From: Marivita sp030148515
GTDB lineage: Bacteria; Pseudomonadota; Alphaproteobacteria; Rhodobacterales; Rhodobacteraceae
Length of the DNA: 64,000 nucleotides
Direction of reading: 5' to 3'
Assembly (NCBI RefSeq): GCF_048006345.1
Contig: NZ_CP180351.1
Span: 682,001 to 746,000, forward strand
Made by a program: the position numbers and the translations under genes. Within the stretch, counting starts at the first letter, position 1. Every line of letters begins with the position of its first letter. The notes beneath the pieces were generated by a model. The model ran no database searches. It was not told the origin of the DNA and saw nothing but the letters and a program-made list of their open reading frames with translations. Below, piece by piece: positions 51,712-59,602 of this stretch.

Positions 51712-51743
51712 AAATGATATCTTGCGGCAATAAGTTATCATTT
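51712..51743. promoter_or_regulatory. Candidate AraC operator between divergent genes
   Basis: AAATGATA (51712-51719) and TATCATTT (51736-51743) form a perfect 8-bp inverted repeat with a 16-base spacer in the 76-bp gap between the aldehyde dehydrogenase and the AraC-type gene. Position and symmetry fit a shared control site. Confidence 0.45.
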
Positions 51744-51756
51744 TGTGGGATTCTTG

Positions 51757-52650
51757 ATGCCAGATCTGCGTTTTCACGATTCCGCCACGGTACGTGCCGG
51801 GGCTTTGACCGGGGGCTTGCGCAGCCGCATCGTCGGTCTGGCGGAAAGCCTGCGCGGCCCATCCTGGTGCGCCGTTCTGCTGGAAGAGGGCGGTGCTGTA
51901 TTGGCCGGAGAGGAGGACAGGATCAATGCGCCCGTGCTGGCATGGCGGCCTTGGGATGACACCTCGCGCCTGCGCTTCGATGCGGGCGCGGTGGGGACTT
52001 ACGTGCTGCTCAGCGCGAGCGCCTTGGGCAACACCATCGGGCACCTGCCCGAGGCCCGCGACCTGCGCGATGTGGCCGATCACAAGCTGACGGTGCCGCT
52101 CACCTCAGCTTCCGAACGCCGAGGCGCCCTGCGCACAGCCTTTGCCGGGATCCGCCGCGAACTGGAGGACGATGCTGTCGCGGCCCATGTGGTGGTCGAG
52201 GCTTATCTGCGGGTGATCCTGATCGAACTGCTGCGGTCCGCGCCGTCCTATTCCGATGGTCCGCAGGGAGCCAGCCCGTCGCACCGCGCCTTTACCCGTT
52301 TCAGCACGCTGGTCGAACGGCATTTCCGCGACCGCTGGTCTGTGTCGCTCTATGCGGAAACACTGGGTGTGACCCGCGACCGGCTGGGGGACATCTGCAA
52401 GCGCGTGCGCGGGCTTGGACCAAAAGACATCATCGACCGGCGGGTGATGATCGAATCGCGGCTGCTGCTGGAAACCTCGGGGCGGTCCGTCAACGAGATC
52501 GCAAGCGCGCTCGGCTTCGGGTCCGCGGCGCAGTTCAGCCGGTTTTTCGTACGCCACGCCAACCAGCCGCCGGGCGCTTACAGGCTGTCTTTTCTCAAGG
52601 GGTTAGAGCAGGGCGTGTCCGATCCTGCGCGGCCATTCGACTGGCCTTAG
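51757..52650 (+). CDS. AraC-family transcriptional regulator
   Basis: A 297-residue regulator. The N-terminal about 190 residues are a cupin-like ligand region (AGALTGGLRSRIVGLAE, TYVLLSASALGNTIG), and the C-terminal 100 residues form the AraC DNA-binding domain (SVSLYAETLGVTRDRLGDIC; SVNEIASALGFGSAAQFSRF). The layout resembles the PobR/HpaA group that responds to hydroxybenzoates. The ATG at 51757 has GGGA upstream; a GTG at 51745 is the alternative. It probably activates the divergent aldehyde dehydrogenase-Liv-flotillin operon. Confidence 0.87.
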   Translation: MPDLRFHDSATVRAGALTGGLRSRIVGLAESLRGPSWCAVLLEEGGAVLAGEEDRINAPVLAWRPWDDTSRLRFDAGAVGTYVLLSASALGNTIGHLPEARDLRDVADHKLTVPLTSASERRGALRTAFAGIRRELEDDAVAAHVVVEAYLRVILIELLRSAPSYSDGPQGASPSHRAFTRFSTLVERHFRDRWSVSLYAETLGVTRDRLGDICKRVRGLGPKDIIDRRVMIESRLLLETSGRSVNEIASALGFGSAAQFSRFFVRHANQPPGAYRLSFLKGLEQGVSDPARPFDWP

Positions 52651-52654
52651 CACA

Positions 52655-52731
52655 TTTCTGTATACAGGAATTCGGATTGCCTCGCATTTTCAGTGTATAA
52701 ATCCGCGATTGACAGGTTTCTGTATACAATC
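52655..52731. promoter_or_regulatory. Two GntR operator candidates (TTTCTGTATACA repeats)
   Basis: The 12-mer TTTCTGTATACA occurs at 52655-52666 and again at 52717-52728, each centred on the palindromic TGTATACA. A half-like AGTGTATAAA lies between them (52692-52701). The spacing is 62 bases, about six helical turns, which would put both on the same face of the DNA. They sit directly upstream of the GntR gene, as expected for autoregulation by a FadR-type repressor. Confidence 0.6.
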
Positions 52732-52737
52732 TACGAA
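52709..52737 (+). promoter_or_regulatory. Candidate promoter of the gntR-ligM operon
   Basis: A perfect -35 TTGACA (52709-52714) is followed after 17 bases by TACGAA (52732-52737). The second TTTCTGTATACA operator lies in the spacer, so bound repressor would block RNA polymerase. Confidence 0.45.
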
Positions 52738-52786
52738 ATGATCAGAACGCCGCAGGGGAGAGCGGCGTGCGCTCTTAGGGGGGTGC

Positions 52787-53515
52787 ATGTCTGATCGCAA
52801 GACTCAGTTCGACAAGGCGCTGCTTGGCCTTCGGTCGCTTGTGATGAGCGGCGAATTCGCCGCAAGCACGCGTTTGCCCGAAGTAGCTTTGGCAGAACGG
52901 CTTGGCCTGTCGCGCACGCCGCTGCGTCAGGCGATGGACCGTCTTGTCGCCGAAGGCTTGCTGGAACGCATCGAAACCGGCGGGTGCCGCGCGGCGCGCT
53001 TCACGCTGGACGACATCAATGACGCGATCGAACTGCGTGGCGTCATCGAAGGCACCGCTGTCCGCATCGCGGCCGAGCGGGGCGCAGACCCAGATGCCCT
53101 GGCCGAAGCCGAGCGTGTTCTGGACCGGATCGATACCGCGCTGACCAATCCCGAACATATTGATTTCGAGGCCTATATCTCTGAAAACGCGGCGTTTCAT
53201 CGGCTTATGGCCCGTCTGGCAGGCAGTCAGCTGATTCAGCGCGAAGCCGACCGTGTCAGCCGCCTGCCCCTGGCATCCCCCAGCGCTTTCCTGCGCGAAC
53301 AGGAACTGATCCCGGATTTCAGCGCATCGCTCGTCCGTGCGCAGCACCAACACCGTGCCATCCTCGAGGCGATCCGCGCCCGGGAAGGCGCGCGCGCCGA
53401 ACATCTGGCGCGCGAACACGCGCGCCTTGCGCGGCGCAACCTGGACTATCTCGCCAATGCCGGACCGGGGGTCGCGACGCGCGTGCCCGGCCTGTCTCTA
53501 CTATCCGCAGAATAA
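52787..53515 (+). CDS. GntR-family (FadR/FCD) transcriptional regulator
   Basis: A 242-residue FCD-type GntR protein. Winged helix at about 8-75 (RLPEVALAERLGLSRTPLRQ) and C-terminal FCD domain with the acidic/His metal-ligand pattern (RGVIEGTAVRIAAERG; ENAAFHRLMARLAG; QHQHRAILEAIRAREG). The ligand is typically a carboxylic acid. It starts 25 bases before ligM, so it heads the O-demethylase/TRAP operon, and twin operators upstream suggest that it represses itself and the whole unit. Confidence 0.9.
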   Translation: MSDRKTQFDKALLGLRSLVMSGEFAASTRLPEVALAERLGLSRTPLRQAMDRLVAEGLLERIETGGCRAARFTLDDINDAIELRGVIEGTAVRIAAERGADPDALAEAERVLDRIDTALTNPEHIDFEAYISENAAFHRLMARLAGSQLIQREADRVSRLPLASPSAFLREQELIPDFSASLVRAQHQHRAILEAIRAREGARAEHLAREHARLARRNLDYLANAGPGVATRVPGLSLLSAE

Positions 53516-53539
53516 TCACCTTTGGAGGAAATCACACCT

Positions 53540-54946
53540 ATGCCGAGCTTGTCAGATAAGATGAAGGAATGGGGAAATCCCGTTGAAATGCTTCGGAATT
53601 CCCAGATCGGGATGTATGTCTACCCGGTGGTGACACCGGAATTCCGCAACTGGCGGGTAGAGCAGGAAGCGTGGCGCAAGACCGCCGTTCTGTTCGACCA
53701 GTCCCACCACATGGACGAGCTGATTGTCGAAGGCCCGCAGGCCGAGGAATTCCTTGCCTATCACGGCATCAATGCATTCGGAAATTTCAACCTGAACCGC
53801 GCCAAGCACTATGTGCCTGTGACGCCCGCTGGTCATGTGATCGGCGACCACATCATCTTCCGCGAGCGTGAGGACAAGTTCATCCTCGTCGGCCGTGCGC
53901 CGACCTCCAACTGGCTGATGTTCGCCGCTGCCTGGGGCAAGTGGAACGTCCGGATCAAGCACGACCCTCGCTCCACATCGCGCCCCGAAGGCGAGCGCGT
54001 GTTGCGCACCCATTATCGCTACCAGATTCAGGGCCCGGACGCGCCGAGGATCTTCGAAAAGATGAATGGCGGGCCGATCCCGGACATCAAGTTCTTCCAC
54101 GTCGATTGGATCAATATCGGCTCCAAGAAGGTGCAGGCGCTGCGCCACGGCATGTCCGGTGCGCCGGGTCTCGAAGTCTGGGGCCCGTATGAGGACAAGC
54201 ACTACATCCACTCGACCATCCTTCAGGCGGCGCGCGATGCAGGCGTTGATCTGGTCCAGTGCGGTAGCCGCGCCTATTCGACCAACACGCTTGAGTCGGG
54301 CTGGATTCCGTCACCGCTGCCGGGCATCTACACCGGCGACGGCATGCTGGCCGATTACCGCGACTGGCTGGGCACCGACATGTACGAAGCGGCAGGCGCC
54401 ATCGGCGGCAGCTTTGTCAGCGACAACATCGAAGACTACTACGTCAACCCGTTCGAACTGGGCTACGATTTCTACATCGGCTGGAAGAAGGACGACTTCA
54501 TCGGCAAGGACGCGCTTCTCAAGATGAAAGAGAGCAAGACCAACCGCAAGAAAGTCACCTTCGAGTGGAACAAGGAAGACGTGCTCAAGGTCATCGCATC
54601 GGCATTCGAGGATGGCATCCCCTACAAGTGGATCGATTTCCCGCAGCCGAACTACGCGTCGTCTTCGGCGGATATGGTCATGCATGGCGACAAGATGGTC
54701 GGCATGAGCATGTTCAACGGCTACAGCTACAACGAACGTTGCGTGCTGTCGCTCGGCGTCGTGGACCAGAGCGTCGAGGTGGGCGATGTCCTCACTCTGC
54801 GCTGGGGTGAAAGCGATGACACGGCAAAAACCTCGACCGAGCAGCACAAACAGGCCGAAATTCGTGTCCGTGTGTCGCCGACACCGTATTCGAACGAAGC
54901 CCGTTCGAGCTATGCTGAGAACAGCTGGCGGACAAAAGCCGTCTGA
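53540..54946 (+). CDS. ligM: LigM-type tetrahydrofolate-dependent aromatic O-demethylase
   Basis: A 468-residue GcvT/aminomethyltransferase-like enzyme very close in pattern to LigM of Sphingobium SYK-6, which moves the O-methyl of vanillate or 3-O-methylgallate to tetrahydrofolate. Shared blocks are GNPVEMLRNSQIGMYVYPVV, DQSHHM, KHYVPVTPAGHVIGDHIIF, ALRHGMSGAPGLEVWGPYE and NTLESGWIPSPLP. Tyr246 in CGSRAYSTN aligns with the tyrosine reported as catalytic in LigM (Tyr247). The ATG at 53540 has GGAGGA ten bases upstream. No metF or formyl-THF ligase gene is next to it, unlike SYK-6. The GcvT fold also contains DmdA and glycine-cleavage enzymes, but motifs favour LigM. Confidence 0.88.
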   Translation: MPSLSDKMKEWGNPVEMLRNSQIGMYVYPVVTPEFRNWRVEQEAWRKTAVLFDQSHHMDELIVEGPQAEEFLAYHGINAFGNFNLNRAKHYVPVTPAGHVIGDHIIFREREDKFILVGRAPTSNWLMFAAAWGKWNVRIKHDPRSTSRPEGERVLRTHYRYQIQGPDAPRIFEKMNGGPIPDIKFFHVDWINIGSKKVQALRHGMSGAPGLEVWGPYEDKHYIHSTILQAARDAGVDLVQCGSRAYSTNTLESGWIPSPLPGIYTGDGMLADYRDWLGTDMYEAAGAIGGSFVSDNIEDYYVNPFELGYDFYIGWKKDDFIGKDALLKMKESKTNRKKVTFEWNKEDVLKVIASAFEDGIPYKWIDFPQPNYASSSADMVMHGDKMVGMSMFNGYSYNERCVLSLGVVDQSVEVGDVLTLRWGESDDTAKTSTEQHKQAEIRVRVSPTPYSNEARSSYAENSWRTKAV

Positions 54947-54960
54947 TCGGCACGAAATTC

Positions 54961-55019
54961 AGGTGGCGCCCACGCAGAAGGGGCGCCGCCTGTCACACTT
55001 GGTCTGACGAGATCAGACC
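54961..55019 (+). terminator. Two hairpins between ligM and the TRAP genes
   Basis: AGG-t-GGCGCCC pairs with GGGCGCC-g-CCT (54961-54991), then GGTCTGA-cgaga-TCAGACC (55001-55019) forms a second perfect stem followed by ttt. They lie just before the ribosome-binding site of the binding-protein gene. They may partially terminate transcription or stabilise the upstream mRNA. Confidence 0.45.
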
Positions 55020-55036
55020 TTTCATGGGAGGAAGAC

Positions 55037-56011
55037 ATGACACTCAGAACGACGTTTATCGGAGCCGCTGTGGCTGTGGCTGCTGCTGCACCGCTGGCCG
55101 CTCAGGAATTGAAATTCGCCAATTTCACGCCGCCGTTCCACACGGTCAATGCCAGCGTGATCGAAAAACTGAACGCCGATCTGTCGGCGGCGACAGGCGG
55201 AAGCCTGACCGTGCGCGGCTATCACGGCGGTGAACTGGGCGCGGGTCCGGTCGAGCAATATGTCCGCGCGGTACAGGGCGTGGCTGACATCACATGGGGT
55301 CTGCCGGGCTATACCTCGCAGCAGTTTGAAAAGACGATGATCGTCGAACTGCCGGGTGTTGTGCCGGAAGGCAAATCCGGGGCAGACGCGCTCTGTGATG
55401 CGATGGACGAGATCTCGGGCGAATTCCCAGGCACCGTGCCGGTTGCGCTCTGGACATCCGAGCCGAACATCATGATCATGAAGGACAAGGTTGTCCGCAC
55501 CCCTGCCGATCTGGCGGGCCTCAAGATCCGCGTCGCGGGCGCAACAGCTGGCAAAGTGGCCGAAGCTCTGGGTGCAACGCCGGTGCAAATGCCGATCAAC
55601 CAGGTCTACAACTCCTTGCAGACCGGACTGATCGACGGCGTGTTCACCGGATCCTCCACGCTCAACGACTTCAAACTTGACGAAGTGGCGGATGCCTTCA
55701 CCATCGGTGCACCGCTGGGCCGCCTCGCGTTCTTCGCCGTGATGGGCCAGAACGCCTATAATGGCCTTTCCGACGAGGCCAAGGCGGCCTTCGACGCTGC
55801 CAGCGGCTGTGCGCTGGGCAACAATGCCGAAACCGCATGGAACGTCACCGGAGAAGAAGGCGTGGCGCGGGCCCGTCAGGACAGCAAGAACACCTTTGTC
55901 GATCTGACCCCCGAAGAAACACAGGCATTTGCCGATGCCGTGTCTGGCGTGGTGGCTGAATATGTCGCCAGTGTTGGCGGCGAAGCAGCTTTGGCTGCAA
56001 TGCAGAACTAA
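55037..56011 (+). CDS. TRAP transporter substrate-binding protein (DctP family)
   Basis: A 324-residue periplasmic binding protein with a Sec signal (TTFIGAAVAVAAAAPLAAQ). DctP features are LKIRVAGATAGKVAEALG (carboxylate-binding Arg region) and the downstream NQVYNSLQTGLIDGVFTGSS block. GGGAGGA lies before the ATG. DctP proteins of this type bind organic acids through a conserved arginine. The neighbouring O-demethylase and ring-cleavage enzyme suggest a methoxylated aromatic acid, but this is inference. Confidence 0.9.
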   Translation: MTLRTTFIGAAVAVAAAAPLAAQELKFANFTPPFHTVNASVIEKLNADLSAATGGSLTVRGYHGGELGAGPVEQYVRAVQGVADITWGLPGYTSQQFEKTMIVELPGVVPEGKSGADALCDAMDEISGEFPGTVPVALWTSEPNIMIMKDKVVRTPADLAGLKIRVAGATAGKVAEALGATPVQMPINQVYNSLQTGLIDGVFTGSSTLNDFKLDEVADAFTIGAPLGRLAFFAVMGQNAYNGLSDEAKAAFDAASGCALGNNAETAWNVTGEEGVARARQDSKNTFVDLTPEETQAFADAVSGVVAEYVASVGGEAALAAMQN

Positions 56012-56518
56012 GTGTTGGAGCGGATACGCACCCTTGCGGACAGGCTGATCGGCCTGTCCGCCGCTATTGGATCGACCGCTCTCCTGTTTGTTGTGGGTGT
56101 GGTGCTGATTGACGTGGTGGGGCGGGCCTTTGGCAAACCTCTCTACGGCGGCCAGGACGTCACGACGATGGCGACGGTGATCCTTGTCTTTGCGCCAATG
56201 GCGCTCTGTGACCGGCTGGGCGGGCACATCTCGGTCGATCTGTTCGAACGCTATTTCCCGGACGCAATGAACCGTCTGATCGACATCTGTGTTGCCACCA
56301 TGGGCGCGGTTATCTTTGCCACGCTGGCATGGGCCACATGGGACAGCGCCAAACTGTCAGTCATGCTCAACCTGTCGACCAACCTCCTTTATCTGCCCAA
56401 AGCCTGGTTCCAATGGGCATCTATCGGGTTTCTGTGCCTCGCATCTCTTGGCCTTGCCTTGCGCGCGCTTGAGCTTTCGATCACGGGCCGCGACATTCGC
56501 AAAGAGACCCACTCATGA
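56012..56518 (+). CDS. TRAP transporter small permease (DctQ)
   Basis: A 168-residue protein with four membrane segments and the DctQ pattern (VVGVVLIDVVGRAFGKPLYGG; then GGHISVDLFERYFP). A GTG start directly follows the DctP stop, and its end overlaps the DctM start, so all three TRAP genes are coupled. Confidence 0.9.
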   Translation: MLERIRTLADRLIGLSAAIGSTALLFVVGVVLIDVVGRAFGKPLYGGQDVTTMATVILVFAPMALCDRLGGHISVDLFERYFPDAMNRLIDICVATMGAVIFATLAWATWDSAKLSVMLNLSTNLLYLPKAWFQWASIGFLCLASLGLALRALELSITGRDIRKETHS

Positions 56519-57819
56519 GCGCGTCCGTCACAGGCGTGGTTGGGATGCTCGCGCTGTTTGCGCTGCTCGCGCTGCGGGTACCCGTGGCCTTTGCGATGTT
56601 CGTGATCGGCTTTCTCGGCATCTGGGCGCTGAACGGTCTGAACGCGGCCACCTCGCTCTTGGCGTCCGAGGCGTTCACCTTGGCCTCCTCGCCGGAATTG
56701 GTGGTGATCCCGCTCTTCATCCTGATGGGCAACGTGGCATCGCAGACCGGCATGAGCCGCCAATTGTTTGATGCCGCTTATGCTGTAATCGGGTCGATCC
56801 GCGGCGGCTTGGCTTCGGCCACCGTGATCGGCTGCGGCGGGTTCGCGGCGCTATCAGGGTCGTCCGTCGCGTCTGCCCTGACAATGGGCAAGGTCGCCCT
56901 GTCGGAAATGGACCGCTTCAAATACGACGACCGCCTGTCCACTGGCGTGGTTGCAGCGGGCGGCACGCTGGGCATTCTGATCCCGCCCTCCACAGGTTTT
57001 GTGATCTATGCCATCCTGACCGAGCAATCCATTGGCCGCCTGTTCCTTGCCGGAGTGCTTCCGGGCCTGCTCTTGCTCACCATGTTCGTGCTCGCGGTAA
57101 CGATGCTCTGCATGATCCGCCCAGAATTGGGACCAGCCGGGCCAAAGACCGCCCTGTCCGAGAAACTAAGGGCGGTTGGCGGTGCCGGACCCATTGTGCT
57201 GGTCATCTTCATCACCATCGGTGGTATGTACGGCGGGTTCTTTTCGCCGGTTGAGGCGGCCGCCGTTGGGGCAGGGGCGGTGATCCTGATCGGCGTGGTC
57301 ACCCGAACAATGACGCTGTCCATGCTCTGGGCCGCCGCGAAAGACAGTGTCGTGACCACGGCCACGGTCATGCTGATCCTGATCGCCGCGCATATGATCA
57401 ATCCGTTCCTCGCGCTCAGCCATATGACCGATCTGGTCGCGCAGACCTTTGTCGCGCTTGATCTCGGACCAATGGGCAGCCTGCTGTTGATCCTTGGCAT
57501 CTACATCGTGCTGGGGTGTTTCCTTGAAGGCTTCGCGATGCTGGTGCTGACCCTGCCGATCTTCTTTCCCATCGTGCTGGAGATGGGGATCGACCCGATC
57601 TGGTTCGGCGTGCTGGTCGTGCTTTCGCTCGAGATGGGGCTGATCTCTCCACCTGTGGGGCTAAACGTGTTTATCGTGAAATCCGTGGCACCGGGCGTGT
57701 CGCTGGGGCGGATCTTTGTCGGGGTCATCCCGTTCTGGGTGATGATGCTGATCACTTTGGCCATCCTTGTAGCCTTCCCGCAGATCTCGCTCTTCCTGCC
57801 AAACACCATGTTCAATTGA
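56515..57819 (+). CDS. TRAP transporter large permease (DctM)
   Basis: A 434-residue permease with about twelve membrane segments. DctM blocks are CGGFAALSGSSVASALTMGK, GGTLGILIPPSTGFVIYA and the C-terminal SPPVGLNVFIVKSVAP. The start overlaps dctQ by ATGA. It ends eight bases before the dioxygenase gene, so uptake and ring cleavage are produced together. Confidence 0.93.
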   Translation: MSASVTGVVGMLALFALLALRVPVAFAMFVIGFLGIWALNGLNAATSLLASEAFTLASSPELVVIPLFILMGNVASQTGMSRQLFDAAYAVIGSIRGGLASATVIGCGGFAALSGSSVASALTMGKVALSEMDRFKYDDRLSTGVVAAGGTLGILIPPSTGFVIYAILTEQSIGRLFLAGVLPGLLLLTMFVLAVTMLCMIRPELGPAGPKTALSEKLRAVGGAGPIVLVIFITIGGMYGGFFSPVEAAAVGAGAVILIGVVTRTMTLSMLWAAAKDSVVTTATVMLILIAAHMINPFLALSHMTDLVAQTFVALDLGPMGSLLLILGIYIVLGCFLEGFAMLVLTLPIFFPIVLEMGIDPIWFGVLVVLSLEMGLISPPVGLNVFIVKSVAPGVSLGRIFVGVIPFWVMMLITLAILVAFPQISLFLPNTMFN

Positions 57820-57826
57820 GGCCCCT

Positions 57827-58783
57827 ATGACCGAACCCTGCTTTGACGTAGCCCATCTTGGCCATGTGGAGGTCCTTACCAACAAGTTCGACGAGAGCCT
57901 TGATTTCTTCACGCGGGTCTACGGGTTGAAGCTGTCCGCGCTGGAGGGCGACAGCGCCTATCTGCGGGCGTGGGACGATTACGAGTTTCACACACTCAAG
58001 CTCACCAAATCCCACACCACAGGTGTCGCCCATATCGGTTATCGCGTGTCCTCCGAGGCAGCGCTGGAACGGCGTGTGAAGGTGATCGAGGCGTCGGGTT
58101 ACAAGATACATGGCTGGGTCGACGGCGATCTGGGCCATGGGCGCGCATATCGGTTCGAAGACCCCTTCGGCCATGTGTTCGAACTCTACTGGGACACCGT
58201 GAAATACGACCCGCCCGAAGACGACAAGCCAGCCCTGAAGAACATGTCGAGCCGCTTTCACGCGCAGGGTGTCTCTCCGCGCCGGATCGACCATTTGAAC
58301 CTACTGGCCGAGGACGTGACCCAGTTCCGCGACTTCATGCAGACCTGTCTGGGCAGCCGCGTGACCGAACAAATCCGCCTGGACAACGGGCGGCTGGGGG
58401 GCTGCTGGTTCACGATCAACAACAAGACTTACGATCTGGCCTGCACCGAAGAACATGGGCGCGGCCAGAACCGTCTGCACCATGTCACCTACGCGACCGA
58501 CCAACGCGAAGACATCCTGCGCGCGGCTGACATCTTTCTGGAAAACGGTGTCCACATCGAAACCGGACCGCACAAGCACGGCATTCAGGGCACGTTCTTC
58601 CTGTATGTCTGGGAACCGGCAGGCAACCGGGTCGAACTGGCCAATGCGGGCGCGCGGTTGATCCTGCAACCCGATTGGGAAACCGTCACCTGGACCGAAA
58701 CGGAACGCAAGAAAGGGCAGGCCTGGGGTCTCAAAACGATCGAGACCTTCCACACGCACGGCACGCCTCCGGTCGAGGGTTAA
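57827..58783 (+). CDS. Catechol 2,3-dioxygenase-like extradiol dioxygenase (VOC family)
   Basis: A 318-residue type I extradiol dioxygenase with two VOC modules. The Fe(II) ligands of the C-terminal module are His156 (RIDHLNLL), His219 (LHHVTYA) and Glu270 (GNRVELA). HGIQG and FLYVWEPAGN match the XylE active-site residues around the conserved His and Tyr. XylE itself is 307 residues, so length is normal. It should open a catechol ring next to the hydroxyls (meta cleavage). No meta-pathway hydrolase or ferredoxin gene is adjacent, so the later steps must be encoded elsewhere. The natural catechol may be a product of the LigM-type enzyme. Confidence 0.88.
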   Translation: MTEPCFDVAHLGHVEVLTNKFDESLDFFTRVYGLKLSALEGDSAYLRAWDDYEFHTLKLTKSHTTGVAHIGYRVSSEAALERRVKVIEASGYKIHGWVDGDLGHGRAYRFEDPFGHVFELYWDTVKYDPPEDDKPALKNMSSRFHAQGVSPRRIDHLNLLAEDVTQFRDFMQTCLGSRVTEQIRLDNGRLGGCWFTINNKTYDLACTEEHGRGQNRLHHVTYATDQREDILRAADIFLENGVHIETGPHKHGIQGTFFLYVWEPAGNRVELANAGARLILQPDWETVTWTETERKKGQAWGLKTIETFHTHGTPPVEG

Positions 58784-58790
58784 AGGCGCA

Positions 58791-59594
58791 TTGGTGGAGG
58801 CAGCGCCCAAGGACATTCTCGACGCGTGGCTGTCCCGATTGGGGCTGACCGCCGATCTGCCTGTGACGCTGGCCGGCCTGACGACAATCATCCGCGCGCA
58901 TCTGGACCGCTTCCCGTTCGAGAATTTGACGGTTTTTTGCTGCGGTGTTCCCGAGATTGGGATCGACGCGCTTGCGACCAAAATCCTGCATGCGAAGCGC
59001 GGGGGCTATTGCGTCGAACTGAACCCGCTGCTCTGCGCCGGATTGCGCGGTCTCGGCTTTGACACCCGGTTGTCCATGGCGCGTGTTCTGTGGCAGCGCG
59101 ACGTGCCGGGGCCGCGCAGTCATTGCCTGTGCATCGTTCGGCTGGACGGAGCAGACTACCTTGTCGACGTGGGGTTTGGTGGGCCGGGGCCAACCGAACC
59201 TTTCATGCTGGGGTCGGACAGCCCGGACCTGCGGACGGAACACCGGGCTGGACTTGGCACGGTCCTGAGCCGTCAGGTTGCCGAGGGCGATTGGCGTGAT
59301 CTCTATGCCTTCACCTACGAAGTGACGACGATGGCGGATGTGCAGGCCGGCAACTGGCTCGCGGCGACTCTGTCGGGATCGCTTTTCACCCGCACGCTGA
59401 TCGTCACCCGCCATATCGGGGACACGAGGTTGGTGCTGGAAGGCGCGACGTTTCGCAAATTTGCGAAGGGCAGGGCACCCGAGGTTGAGGTTTTGCAAAC
59501 TCCGGAGGCGGTCATGTCGTGCCTGCGGGAGGCGTTTGATCTCGACCCACCGCCAGAACTCACGGGCGCGCTGATCGACAAAGGGATTTTTTGA
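58791..59594 (+). CDS. nat: Arylamine N-acetyltransferase
   Basis: A 267-residue NAT with the Cys-His-Asp triad: Cys74 (RGGYCVELN), His111 (RSHCLCI) and Asp126 (YLVDVGFG). FPFENLTV near the N-terminus is also typical. It transfers acetyl (or in some bacteria other acyl groups) from CoA to aromatic amines, hydrazines or related nucleophiles. A TTG start eight bases after the dioxygenase stop is used; a GTG follows at once. Being the last gene of an aromatic catabolic operon is unusual and suggests an amino-aromatic substrate or an acyl-transfer step. It is convergent with the ROK gene. Confidence 0.9.
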   Translation: MVEAAPKDILDAWLSRLGLTADLPVTLAGLTTIIRAHLDRFPFENLTVFCCGVPEIGIDALATKILHAKRGGYCVELNPLLCAGLRGLGFDTRLSMARVLWQRDVPGPRSHCLCIVRLDGADYLVDVGFGGPGPTEPFMLGSDSPDLRTEHRAGLGTVLSRQVAEGDWRDLYAFTYEVTTMADVQAGNWLAATLSGSLFTRTLIVTRHIGDTRLVLEGATFRKFAKGRAPEVEVLQTPEAVMSCLREAFDLDPPPELTGALIDKGIF

Positions 59595-59602
59595 CCAGAT
59601 GG

